A program made the translations under genes and the position numbers. 25,236 nucleotides of DNA from JAKACU01 sp021821185 (GTDB lineage Bacteria; Bacillota; Bacilli; Alicyclobacillales; SLC66), in contig DAHWJX010000015.1 of the NCBI GenBank assembly GCA_027343965.1, positions 1 through 25,236 on the forward strand, in the 5' to 3' direction. Shown here one piece after another: positions 8,652 to 16,209 of this stretch. The notes under the pieces are model-generated. The model saw only the letters and a program-made list of their open reading frames with translations, did not search any database and was not told the origin of the DNA. Numbering within the stretch: the first letter of the stretch is position 1; every line of letters starts with the position of its first letter.

Positions 8652-11297
8652 TCAGATGGCCGAGATGACTTGCCGTTTTTTATTTACCGCCACATCTGCG
8701 ATTTGCACACCGCCTTTGTCCCTTAGGAGCTGTTGCACAGGTTCCAGTTTTTCATAAAACATCAAGAGTAAAGCGGCTTGTTGATGGATATCTACAGCCT
8801 TATTCAGTGCCGTACATTCATCAAGCTCTGTTATGATGCGTGTGCCTGGACTAAAGCGCCTAACTTCATCAGCAATGAGTGCCGCCATTTCACCGATCTG
8901 ACGACCCCGTTTATCCTCATCTTCCTTAATGAACAGGGGATCAAAGTACGTACAGGCGACGCGCGATGCCTCACGAACAACATCATCAGCACGGTCACCT
9001 GGAAAACCAATGACGGCAGGTACTTTACCTCCCGTCAAACCGCGAATCATTTCACCAACAGCGCGAATGCCATCGGGATTGTGCCCATAGTCTGCGATGA
9101 CCTGTAAACCACCTGGCATTTTAAAGATGTTTACCCGCCCGCGATTATGCGTGTCCGAACGAAACTTACTCAACGACTCCGCACATTGCTGTCTTGATAA
9201 ACCCAGGCAACGCGCACCCGCAATCGACGCCATGCTGTTGGCAACGTGAAACCATGCGGCGCCGTGCAGCGTAATGGGCAATTCATCGATCCGGATGATC
9301 TTCCATTCCAGCGCACCAGCGGCCTCGATAATCCACCCGTCGCGTACAAAATATCCGGTCCCGCCATGACCTAAATGCCTTGTCAGCACAGGGTTTTTTT
9401 CCTGCGTACTCGTGAAAACCACCTTGTGTTTCAATCGACCCGATAAAGCGACAAGTTCTGGATCGTCTGCATTGAGAACCACCGAGCCGCCCTTTACAAT
9501 GCATTCTGCAATGAGCGATTTGACACGCACAATGTCCTTAATTTCGCGCAGGCCGTCTTGTCCAATGTGATCACGCGTTATATTGGTGATGATCCCCACG
9601 TCAGCCATTCCATAAGCAATACCACCACGCATGATACCCCCGCGTGCTGTCTCAAGCACAGCAATGTCAACATCGGGATCGGCCAACACCAATCGGGCAC
9701 TCTGTGGTCCTGTTGTATCCCCGTGAAGCACTTCCTTGCCGTCAATTAAAATCCCATCAGTTGTTGTCATACCAACAGCCAATCCGCTTTCTTGCAACAT
9801 ATGACCAATCATCCGTGTCGTCGTCGTTTTACCATTTGTGCCTGTGATTGCAACTACGGGAATACGCGATTTGGATCCCTTAGGAAACAACATATCGACA
9901 ATGGCTGTGGCCACATCACGTGGTTGACCACGACTTGGATAATGATGCATACGTATGCCTGGAGCCGCATTGACTTCAATGACCGCACAGGATGCATCCG
10001 CTGGCTGCGTGATGTCGTTGACCATCATGTCAACCCCGCATACATCCAATCCAATCGCTTTGGCAGCACGCAGCGCCATATCTTTAAAGGACGGATGCAC
10101 CTTATCGGTAACATCTTCAGCGATTCCCCCAGTGCTTAGATTCGCGCTGTCACGTAAAAACACCGTTTCACCATAACGCGGCACATCTTGCAACCGCCAA
10201 CCCTTTTCAGTTAAGAATCGCGAAGCTGTCTCGTCAATTACGATACGTGTCAACGGTTTTTCATGCTCATCGCCACGGTCAGGTTGGAGATTGACCAAGT
10301 CCACTAACTCAAGGATCGTGTGCATGCCGTCGCCTACTACGTGTGCCGGCAATCTTTCTGCTGCGGCGATCAATTGATCATTGACAACAAGCAATCGATA
10401 TTGACGGCCTACAATACATTCCTCAACCAAAACCACATCAGAGTACTCACGAGCCACATAAAACGCCTGGCGCAACGTTTCTGCGTCCCGTATAGCTGTC
10501 GTTACGCCTTTCCCCTGACACCCATCAAGCGGTTTGACCACTGCAGGCACACCAAGCGAAGCAAACAGGCCATAGGCCTGTTCCCAAGTGTGGGCGATAC
10601 CGCCGTCTGGGATGCGAATGCCTGCTTCTCGTAGCACTTCTTTAGCAAGCGCTTTGTCCCCCGCTATATCGACAGCAACGGCTGACGTATGATGGCTAAT
10701 AGTAGCCTCCACAAATTTCCGATAACGTCCTGTCCCTAACTGCACCAAACTACGATTCCCGATGCGCCGCACCGGGATGTCACGTGCAAGAGCTGCCTGC
10801 ACAATAGCGGCAGTACTTGGACCTAGATCATTTTTTGCTTTTATCGCCTTGGCCTCTTGTAACTTTTGTGCTAAAGGATAGTGCATACCGCGAACGCAGG
10901 CTTGGACTAATTCCATAGCTACGATGAGCAAAAATTGAGCAACAGCTTGTGATTCGAACTCAACAATCACATCATATAGATTCGGCGGTCCAGCATTTCT
11001 TGTTTTTCCGAAATTTGTCGAACAGCCAATCTGAGTTTGTAATTCTAGGGCCACATGTTCAATGATGTGACCCATGTACGTGCCACCATACAACCGTTCT
11101 ACAAAACCTCCAGGACGGCCAATGGCGCAATGATGATCATACAATTCTGGACAAACCGCTAGCAATCGTTGTACAAATCCAGGAAATTCGTAACTGTCGC
11201 GATCGGTGTACTCCTCAAGATCGATACGCATCACGAGCACCGGCTTATGAATGTAAACATTCGGACCTTCCAATGCCCAAATTTGCACTACTCTCAC
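8652..11297 (-). CDS. cphA: Cyanophycin synthetase
   Basis: Polymerises Asp and Arg into multi-L-arginyl-poly-L-aspartate (cyanophycin), a nitrogen store, using ATP. The protein is 881 aa, the usual length. Order: an N-terminal domain (WALEGPNVYIHKPVLVMRID; GHIIEHVALELQ); an ATP-grasp domain (about 210-450; VVKPLDGCQGKGVTTAI, then EVNAAPGIRMHHYP) for Asp addition; and a Mur-ligase-like domain with P-loop GTNGKTTTTR (about 486-495), TNITRDHIGQDG and DYGHNPDG for Arg addition. The GTG at 11297 overlaps the cphB stop by 4 bases (GTGA), with GGGGAG nine bases upstream, so translation is coupled. An open frame continues to 11441, but that part overlaps cphB and is non-homologous. Confidence 0.95.
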   Translation of the reverse strand: MRVVQIWALEGPNVYIHKPVLVMRIDLEEYTDRDSYEFPGFVQRLLAVCPELYDHHCAIGRPGGFVERLYGGTYMGHIIEHVALELQTQIGCSTNFGKTRNAGPPNLYDVIVEFESQAVAQFLLIVAMELVQACVRGMHYPLAQKLQEAKAIKAKNDLGPSTAAIVQAALARDIPVRRIGNRSLVQLGTGRYRKFVEATISHHTSAVAVDIAGDKALAKEVLREAGIRIPDGGIAHTWEQAYGLFASLGVPAVVKPLDGCQGKGVTTAIRDAETLRQAFYVAREYSDVVLVEECIVGRQYRLLVVNDQLIAAAERLPAHVVGDGMHTILELVDLVNLQPDRGDEHEKPLTRIVIDETASRFLTEKGWRLQDVPRYGETVFLRDSANLSTGGIAEDVTDKVHPSFKDMALRAAKAIGLDVCGVDMMVNDITQPADASCAVIEVNAAPGIRMHHYPSRGQPRDVATAIVDMLFPKGSKSRIPVVAITGTNGKTTTTRMIGHMLQESGLAVGMTTTDGILIDGKEVLHGDTTGPQSARLVLADPDVDIAVLETARGGIMRGGIAYGMADVGIITNITRDHIGQDGLREIKDIVRVKSLIAECIVKGGSVVLNADDPELVALSGRLKHKVVFTSTQEKNPVLTRHLGHGGTGYFVRDGWIIEAAGALEWKIIRIDELPITLHGAAWFHVANSMASIAGARCLGLSRQQCAESLSKFRSDTHNRGRVNIFKMPGGLQVIADYGHNPDGIRAVGEMIRGLTGGKVPAVIGFPGDRADDVVREASRVACTYFDPLFIKEDEDKRGRQIGEMAALIADEVRRFSPGTRIITELDECTALNKAVDIHQQAALLLMFYEKLEPVQQLLRDKGGVQIADVAVNKKRQVISAI

Positions 11298-12121
11298 TCT
11301 TGTCCACTCCCCGCGGAACGCTCTCTTAACGGCTGGCGTTCCCGCAAATCGAATCGATATCCAGCAGGCAAAATGTGTAATTTTACACCATGTAAGGCCA
11401 AAGGATCTCCCTCTCTGAGATGACCAAGATTGGAGTACCATAATGCTCCAGCATCGACAACAGAAACTGCGCCTTTTCCCATCACGTCAAATGTTGAACC
11501 CGTCACCACAATAGCTGTATCTTCATCGATACCAAGACCTAAATGATGAGGATATTGTGCCACAGCAGATAATAGTCTCCCCAATCTGCCACGCTGGGCA
11601 AAATGTTGGTCGATCACCACACCATCAATGAACTCCATGCCTGGAGCCATTTGAACGATACCGATGCGTGGGTTCGTTTCGGCTCTGCCATCGACGATCA
11701 TCGTGCTACTCATCATTGAAGCACCTGCACTCGTCCCTGCCAAAACGAGCCCATCTTCGTGCCCTGTATGAAGGGCAGCATCAATGCGCGTCCCACCCAG
11801 TAACGTGGTGATGCGCAATTGCTCTCCACCAGTAAAAAAGACACCCGTTGCCTGTTCGATCGCTTTACACGCGCTCGGCCGATCTGCAGCCTCACGCGAC
11901 GACACATCAAACGTGCGGACGTCAGCCACACCAATGGACTCAAAAATTTCGACATACTCAGCGCCAACTTCAATAGGCAACTCTGTTGCAACAGTCATAA
12001 CAACGATACGAGCATGCGGCCCCCCCGCTTTTGCCACAAACTCGCGTAAAATTTGCATATGTCCGTGTTTGTCCTCTGCTCCTCCAATAATTACAAGTGC
12101 CCCTCTTGCCTTATCGCTCAT
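11294..12121 (-). CDS. cphB: Cyanophycinase
   Basis: A serine exopeptidase (S51-like fold) that degrades cyanophycin to beta-Asp-Arg dipeptides. The nucleophile motif is LAGTSAGASMMS (Ser near 131), preceded by GVFFTGGEQ (about 93-101); the N-terminus GALVIIGGAEDKHG is typical. Length from ATG 12121 is 275 aa, normal for the family. That ATG has AAAGG about 6 bases upstream; a GTG at 12139 is an alternative. cphB and cphA overlap by 4 bases and form one operon, giving synthesis and mobilisation of the polymer from one transcript. The operon interrupts the conserved sspF-ispE neighbourhood and is divergent from sspF. Confidence 0.93.
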   Translation of the reverse strand: MSDKARGALVIIGGAEDKHGHMQILREFVAKAGGPHARIVVMTVATELPIEVGAEYVEIFESIGVADVRTFDVSSREAADRPSACKAIEQATGVFFTGGEQLRITTLLGGTRIDAALHTGHEDGLVLAGTSAGASMMSSTMIVDGRAETNPRIGIVQMAPGMEFIDGVVIDQHFAQRGRLGRLLSAVAQYPHHLGLGIDEDTAIVVTGSTFDVMGKGAVSVVDAGALWYSNLGHLREGDPLALHGVKLHILPAGYRFDLRERQPLRERSAGSGQE

Positions 12122-12262
12122 GCTAGGCCTTTCACTCACCTTCCCCAAGATAAAACCAAGAATAAACAAGTTACCCTCATAGACTTTCCGAATTGAACAG
12201 CAGTATACAAAATGATAACCGGGCACACTACAAATAGGCTGAGTCTTAAAGGGGGTATCTAC

Positions 12263-12445
12263 ATGACGCGACGCCGTGGCATGATGTCTGATGCACTCAA
12301 AGTTGAGATCGCGAAAGACCTCGGGTTTTATTCCACATTAGAACGTGACGGTTGGGGTGGAATTACAACACGGGATGCAGGCAACATGGTCAAACGAGCC
12401 ATTGAACTTGCGGAAAATTCCTTGGCACAGCGAGAACGCAGGTAG
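12263..12445 (+). CDS. sspF: Small acid-soluble spore protein, SspF-like alpha/beta type
   Basis: A 60-aa SASP that would coat and protect DNA in the forespore and supply amino acids at germination. It begins MTRRRGMMSDALK and contains EIAKDLGFYSTLERDGWGG and RDAGNMVKRAIELAE, the two conserved alpha/beta-SASP blocks; it is close to B. subtilis SspF. ATG 12263 has a GGGGGT Shine-Dalgarno 7 bases upstream. An upstream in-frame ATG at 12212 lacks one and would add non-family residues. It is the only plus-strand gene I support; in Bacillus sspF points the same way as veg. A sigma-G promoter is expected but only a poor match is visible (see rejected items). Confidence 0.92.
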   Translation: MTRRRGMMSDALKVEIAKDLGFYSTLERDGWGGITTRDAGNMVKRAIELAENSLAQRERR

Positions 12446-12554
12446 TACAAACCAAAGACACAAGCTCGCGGCGGTTTCATAAACTGCAGCGCTAGAAAGG
12501 TTGTGCGTAACTTGCACACTAGGTGGAGCGCGCGCCTCTGGGCACGCTCTATAC

Positions 12555-12581
12555 AAAAAAGCCGCCTGTAAGGGCGGCTTT
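12555..12581 (-). terminator. Intrinsic terminator of veg
   Basis: On the minus strand, a 9-bp perfect stem (AAAGCCGCC / GGCGGCTTT, 12558-12566 with 12573-12581) and 6-base loop are followed directly by a run of six T (opposite 12555-12560). It lies 17 bases beyond the veg stop. It also faces the end of sspF, though the plus-strand T-run is only three. Confidence 0.85.
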
Positions 12582-12597
12582 ACGATTATCTATAAAA

Positions 12598-12876
12598 TTA
12601 TTGTTGCAGAGCGCCTACTTTTACCTGCGCATCATCGCGATAAATCATAAGTTCTACAGTATCCGTTAAAATATCTGCATAACTGTACGACACTCGCTTA
12701 AAAGAGTTCTCTGTCTGATCCAGCTTAACTACAAAAACTGATGGGTATGTTTCCTCAAGGATGCCTGTACGTTCAATCGTCTTTCGACGACCGCCATTTG
12801 CGCGGAGCAAGATCTTCTCACCCACAATACCTTCAAGGTTGCGTTTAATATCATCCAAGGCGTTCTTTGCAGCCAC
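12598..12876 (-). CDS. veg: Veg protein, biofilm/sporulation-associated
   Basis: A 92-aa Veg homologue. The core KANGGRRKTIERTGIL-like segment (here RANGGRRKTIERTGIL), ETYPSVFVVKLDQTENSF and RVSYSYADILTDTVEL match the B. subtilis protein closely. In B. subtilis, Veg is highly expressed and stimulates biofilm genes; its biochemical activity is not settled. The start is GTG 12876: AGAGGTGGA lies about 5 bases before it, and the upstream frame to 12930 would run through the promoter. Two strong promoters precede it and a good terminator follows, so it is a monocistronic, highly transcribed gene. Confidence 0.95.
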   Translation of the reverse strand: MAAKNALDDIKRNLEGIVGEKILLRANGGRRKTIERTGILEETYPSVFVVKLDQTENSFKRVSYSYADILTDTVELMIYRDDAQVKVGALQQ

Positions 12877-12901
12877 ACACTCCACCTCTTTCCACAGCAA
12901 A

Positions 12902-12930
12902 AGTATACCATGGTAAGGTTCTTGTGTCAA
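12902..12930 (-). promoter_or_regulatory. Proximal sigma-A promoter of veg
   Basis: TTGACA (12925-12930, perfect) and TATACT (12902-12907, one mismatch) on the minus strand are separated by 17 bases. The predicted transcript starts about 18-20 bases before the veg GTG, leaving just enough room for the Shine-Dalgarno. Confidence 0.8.
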
Positions 12931-12941
12931 ACAAAGTAGTT

Positions 12942-12971
12942 ATTATAACAATGACCTATTTTCTTTGTCAA
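12942..12971 (-). promoter_or_regulatory. Distal sigma-A promoter of veg
   Basis: TTGACA (12966-12971) and TATAAT (12942-12947) on the minus strand are both perfect hexamers, with an 18-base spacer. It stands 40 bases upstream of a second near-perfect promoter. The B. subtilis veg promoter is likewise among the strongest vegetative promoters known. Confidence 0.82.
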
Positions 12972-13021
12972 TGACTTAAATAGGTCTTTCACGAAATTTC
13001 TAGGATTAGACCATGGGAAGT

Positions 13022-13885
13022 TCAATATCGAGAACGTGGCAACCCGATGCGGTACTTACCTCGCGATTCTAACCCTCCAAGTCCATCCGTTCCTGTAATC
13101 GTAGATTGAACAACGTGAAAAATATCAATCGTTTGATTAATCGGAGTAAAGGCAATCTTTTCAGCCACAAAAACAGGATCTAGAGCATGGATTAAAATGC
13201 GTTCTGGCGAGCTCGCAAAATTGGCGCCTGCTTCAAGCAAAGCTTCATAATGAGATTGGCATGCTCCTGCAAAAATAACCAATTCATCGAGACTACGTTC
13301 AAATTTCCGGGCCGCTCGAACGGCTCGAACAAAATGATCCGAATTACGATAGTTTTGAATCTGCTGCAATTGATCCATTTTCATTTTACGATGAACACCA
13401 TCATGACCTGTAATCACCAAAATGTCCGGCTCGTATTGATCGAGCAAATCCCTCATGTCTTCTGCCATCGATGACTCTGCGATATTTTTCCCGACCGCTC
13501 GAATACCCAAGCGCCGATAGACCGCCAGGCATTTCTCGAGATAGGTTCCATCGCCGTCTAGATGCAAGACGCGGCCGGGTCGTTCAAAAAAATCTTGTGG
13601 CTGCCGTTTTTGCTCTGACCGATAGGTGAGTTTATCTCGTTCCACTTGACGCCGCATTTGCACTAAACGAATCGAGTCATTTTCAAGACGTGATTCTTTT
13701 CTTTGATAGGACTGATAATCCATATCATTAACAACATCGAGATCATCAAGTGGCGCATCCGCCATGAGTCTGACATTAAGCCCTTTTAAAATTGCGGTAG
13801 TGGTTGCGGTATCGACTTGTACAATTACAAAGCAAACATCTTTGCCATAGGATCTGCGCATAACAAGATCACCAATTCTCCACAC
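13022..13885 (-). CDS. yabG: YabG sporulation-specific protease (peptidase U57)
   Basis: YabG is made in the mother cell and processes spore coat proteins (in Bacillus) or, in Clostridioides difficile, pre-pro-proteins of germination. The protein is 287 aa (B. subtilis 290). Conserved blocks are WRIGDLVMRRSYGKDV at the N-terminus, GRVLHLDGDGTYLEKCL, DILVITGHDG, LVIFAGACQSHYEALLEAG with the conserved Cys, NFASSPERILIHALDPV, and the C-terminal GLGGLESRGKYRIGLP. I use GTG 13885, with GGGGG seven bases upstream, giving an N-terminus like the family; GTG 13909 would add eight residues. It lies between ksgA and veg, as in Bacillus. Confidence 0.95.
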   Translation of the reverse strand: MWRIGDLVMRRSYGKDVCFVIVQVDTATTTAILKGLNVRLMADAPLDDLDVVNDMDYQSYQRKESRLENDSIRLVQMRRQVERDKLTYRSEQKRQPQDFFERPGRVLHLDGDGTYLEKCLAVYRRLGIRAVGKNIAESSMAEDMRDLLDQYEPDILVITGHDGVHRKMKMDQLQQIQNYRNSDHFVRAVRAARKFERSLDELVIFAGACQSHYEALLEAGANFASSPERILIHALDPVFVAEKIAFTPINQTIDIFHVVQSTITGTDGLGGLESRGKYRIGLPRSRY

Positions 13886-13931
13886 GAAGCAGCCCCCATT
13901 TCTAGACACATGTCTTGTGCTGTCGTGGAGG

Positions 13932-13962
13932 CATTATATGCGTCGAACTTCACATTGGTGAA
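13932..13962 (-). promoter_or_regulatory. Candidate yabG promoter (sigma-K or sigma-A like)
   Basis: On the minus strand, CATATAATG (13932-13940) resembles the sigma-K -10 (CATANNNTA, last base off), with an AC dinucleotide 17 bases upstream (13958-13959). The same bases contain a perfect TATAAT (13933-13938) with TTCACC 18 bases upstream (13957-13962). B. subtilis yabG is sigma-K dependent, so the sigma-K reading is favoured but not proven. Confidence 0.35.
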
Positions 13963-13981
13963 ATTAACGGTGAAGAAAATT

Positions 13982-14860
13982 TCAGTTGGTGTAAAAAGCC
14001 CTGGTAAGCCCAGCAAATTCTTCAATAGAAAGCGTCTCACCGCGCCGCATCGGCTCGATCCCTGCAGTTTCAATAAAATGAGTCACAGCAGCTTTGTCCA
14101 AATGAGTAAAACCGCTAGAAAGAGCGTTCATCAACGTCTTTCGACGCTGCGCGAAAGCAAAACGAACAATCCTAAAAAACAGCGCCTGCGCGGCCTGGTC
14201 ATGAGCAAATGGCCCTTGCCTATGTAAAAGGGATACTACAGCTGAATCCACCTGCGGGCGTGGCAAAAAGCTCCCTGCAGCAACCGTGGTTACCAGTTGC
14301 GGGGTAGTATAGTATTGGACCGCAACACTGAGCGCGCCATATTCTTTTGTACCGGGTTTCGCCACAAGTCGGCTCGCCACTTCCTTTTGTACCATAATCA
14401 CAAGACGTTCAAACGCAAGATGTTCCTCCAAAAGACGAAGCAACAATGGCGTTGTAATGTAGTAAGGAAGATTAGCAGCAAGTCGCACGGACATATTTTG
14501 TGGAAACGTATGAAACATAGAAGCGAAATCAAATTTCAATGCATCGCCTTGCAAGATGGTGACGTTAGGGTACTCTTCGAGTGCCTCATGGAGGACAGGC
14601 AACAAAGAGGCATCCTTTTCGACAGCGATCACACTCGAAAACCCTTCTTCAGCTAATGCCTGCGTCAATGTGCCAAGACCAGGTCCGATCTCAACGATTA
14701 TGCAGTCCTGTGAGGTTGTCCCAACGCATGCAGCATCAACAATTGCTTGCAGAGCATGCAAGTCGATCAAAAAATTTTGGCCAAACCCTTTTTTCGCCTG
14801 AATATGATGCCGATTCATAAGGTCACGCAGGGCAGATGGTTGATAAAGCTTATATTTCAT
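13982..14860 (-). CDS. ksgA: 16S rRNA dimethyladenosine transferase KsgA/RsmA
   Basis: Dimethylates two adjacent adenines in the 3'-terminal hairpin of 16S rRNA, a late ribosome-assembly checkpoint. The protein is 292 aa, the Bacillus length. The N-terminal KKGFGQNFLID, the SAM motif VEIGPGLGTLT (about 56-66), the acidic VEKD, GDALKFDF, and the catalytic motif NLPYYITTPLL (about 130-140) are all present. Its ATG overlaps the rnmV stop as ATGA, so the two are translationally coupled. Loss of this enzyme in other bacteria gives kasugamycin resistance. Confidence 0.97.
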   Translation of the reverse strand: MKYKLYQPSALRDLMNRHHIQAKKGFGQNFLIDLHALQAIVDAACVGTTSQDCIIVEIGPGLGTLTQALAEEGFSSVIAVEKDASLLPVLHEALEEYPNVTILQGDALKFDFASMFHTFPQNMSVRLAANLPYYITTPLLLRLLEEHLAFERLVIMVQKEVASRLVAKPGTKEYGALSVAVQYYTTPQLVTTVAAGSFLPRPQVDSAVVSLLHRQGPFAHDQAAQALFFRIVRFAFAQRRKTLMNALSSGFTHLDKAAVTHFIETAGIEPMRRGETLSIEEFAGLTRAFYTN

Positions 14861-15420
14861 CTGTCAACCTTCTTTCTGGCTTGCTTCACAGCGGCTGAAA
14901 ACTCATCGGGAGTGACCTGCAAAGCATTCAACCGTGCCAAAAAAGCTTTCGCATTACCGTAACCGATACCTAAGATAGCACCGACGCGTTCTCGATAAAC
15001 GGCGGCATGCGCACCTATCGTTAACCCTGCATCGAGTAAATCAGCAAAAGAAAAAGCGGGCTCTTTAGGTTCCCACATCGTCCGAACGTGTTCTAGCGCA
15101 TGTAAGATCGCCTCGACAGACGCATTTTCCACCCCGATATCGTGATCTTTTATCGCTTCGTATCGAGGAATATACGCATGCTTTGCGGTCTTAAACCTTG
15201 CGACGATACGTCTGCGGATTTGTTCTCCTGCATAGTCTGGATCCGTCAAGATAATGATCCCCCGCGTGTGCGCCACGCGGGAGATCTGATCAAACACTTG
15301 TTTTTCGATGCGCGAACCACCAGTCACGATCACATCAGCTTGCACTGCGTGGAGGACCCGATCCCGATCATGAGTTCCTTCCACGACGATCACTTCACGA
15401 ATAGGCGTCAGAATGTTCAA
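14857..15420 (-). CDS. rnmV: Ribonuclease M5
   Basis: Matures the ends of precursor 5S rRNA in low-G+C Gram-positives. A 187-aa Toprim protein: REVIVVEGTHD (catalytic Glu14) and ILTDPDYAGEQIRRRI (Asp60, Asp62), with GVENASVEAILHAL and the C-terminal helical part of the family. The first possible codon, TTG 15420, overlaps the tatD stop, but the GGAGG lies only one base from it. The true start may be a rare codon a few triplets downstream; this is unresolved. Operon tatD-rnmV-ksgA as in Bacillus, without yabE between. Confidence 0.94.
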   Translation of the reverse strand: MNILTPIREVIVVEGTHDRDRVLHAVQADVIVTGGSRIEKQVFDQISRVAHTRGIIILTDPDYAGEQIRRRIVARFKTAKHAYIPRYEAIKDHDIGVENASVEAILHALEHVRTMWEPKEPAFSFADLLDAGLTIGAHAAVYRERVGAILGIGYGNAKAFLARLNALQVTPDEFSAAVKQARKKVDR

Positions 15421-16187
15421 GCCTCCAAATGAAACGCTCGCATAGCATTTGCGTACGTCATTTTTTCAAGTTCCTCAATAGAAATTCCTCGTACATCAGC
15501 GATTTTCTGTGCGACATACCGAACGTAAGCCGGCTGATTCTGTTTCCCGCGATAAGGTTCTGGCGTCAAGTAAGGTGCGTCGGTTTCGACGAGCAAACGA
15601 TCTGCAGGTACCTCCAAGGCCACTTGGATAGGCCTTTTCCCATTTTTGAAGGTGACCGGACCCGCTAGCGAAATATAAAATCCAAGGTCCAAAAATTGTG
15701 GCATCATCTCAGCACTCGCTGAGTAGCAGTGCATAATTCCACCAATTTGCTTTGCATCCGTTTCTTGCAACACAGTGATCACATCAGCATGCGCCTCCCG
15801 ATCATGAATCACAATCGGGAGCCTTGCTATCTTAGCGATGCTAATTTGCTCTTTAAACACAGCTTGCTGAACATCTCGCGGTGAGTTGTCGTAATGGTAA
15901 TCAAGGCCAATCTCCCCGACTGCAACTACTTTTTCATGCTGGCACCACAAAGCAAGATCCGCCAAATCACGATCCGTTACATCCTTGGCATCATGAGGGT
16001 GGAAGCCTACTGCAGCATAAATAAATTCAATTTGTTCAGCCAATTGCATAGCACGAATCGATGATTCGCGATCATAGCCTGGAACCACCATCCGTGTGAC
16101 ACCAACTGCCCGTGCTGCAAAGAGTAGCGAATCAACTTGGCTCCATAAGTCCGGGTCGTTGAGGTGCGTATGCGTATCAAACAACAC
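15417..16187 (-). CDS. tatD: TatD family metal-dependent DNase
   Basis: A 256-aa amidohydrolase-fold nuclease (3'-5' exonuclease activity is reported for TatD proteins). Metal ligands are visible: THTHLND at the start, VGEIGLDYH, VIHDREAH, MHCYSAS and VETDAPYLTPEPYRG. The start is GTG 16187 (TTG 16184 is also possible), with AAGGAG about 11 bases upstream in the 22-base gap after metG. It corresponds to yabD of B. subtilis, downstream of metS. Confidence 0.95.
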   Translation of the reverse strand: MLFDTHTHLNDPDLWSQVDSLLFAARAVGVTRMVVPGYDRESSIRAMQLAEQIEFIYAAVGFHPHDAKDVTDRDLADLALWCQHEKVVAVGEIGLDYHYDNSPRDVQQAVFKEQISIAKIARLPIVIHDREAHADVITVLQETDAKQIGGIMHCYSASAEMMPQFLDLGFYISLAGPVTFKNGKRPIQVALEVPADRLLVETDAPYLTPEPYRGKQNQPAYVRYVAQKIADVRGISIEELEKMTYANAMRAFHLEA

Positions 16188-16209
16188 AGTTATTCATTCT
16201 CCTTGCCAT

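Noticed and set aside
11298..11441. N-terminal extension of cyanophycin synthetase to 11441
   Set aside because: It overlaps cphB in another frame and does not resemble CphA; the GTG at 11297 has a Shine-Dalgarno and a 4-base overlap with cphB.
12203..12230. Sigma-G promoter for sspF (GTATA ... CACACTA)
   Set aside because: The -10 has a mismatch and the spacer is 16 rather than about 18 bases; too weak to list.
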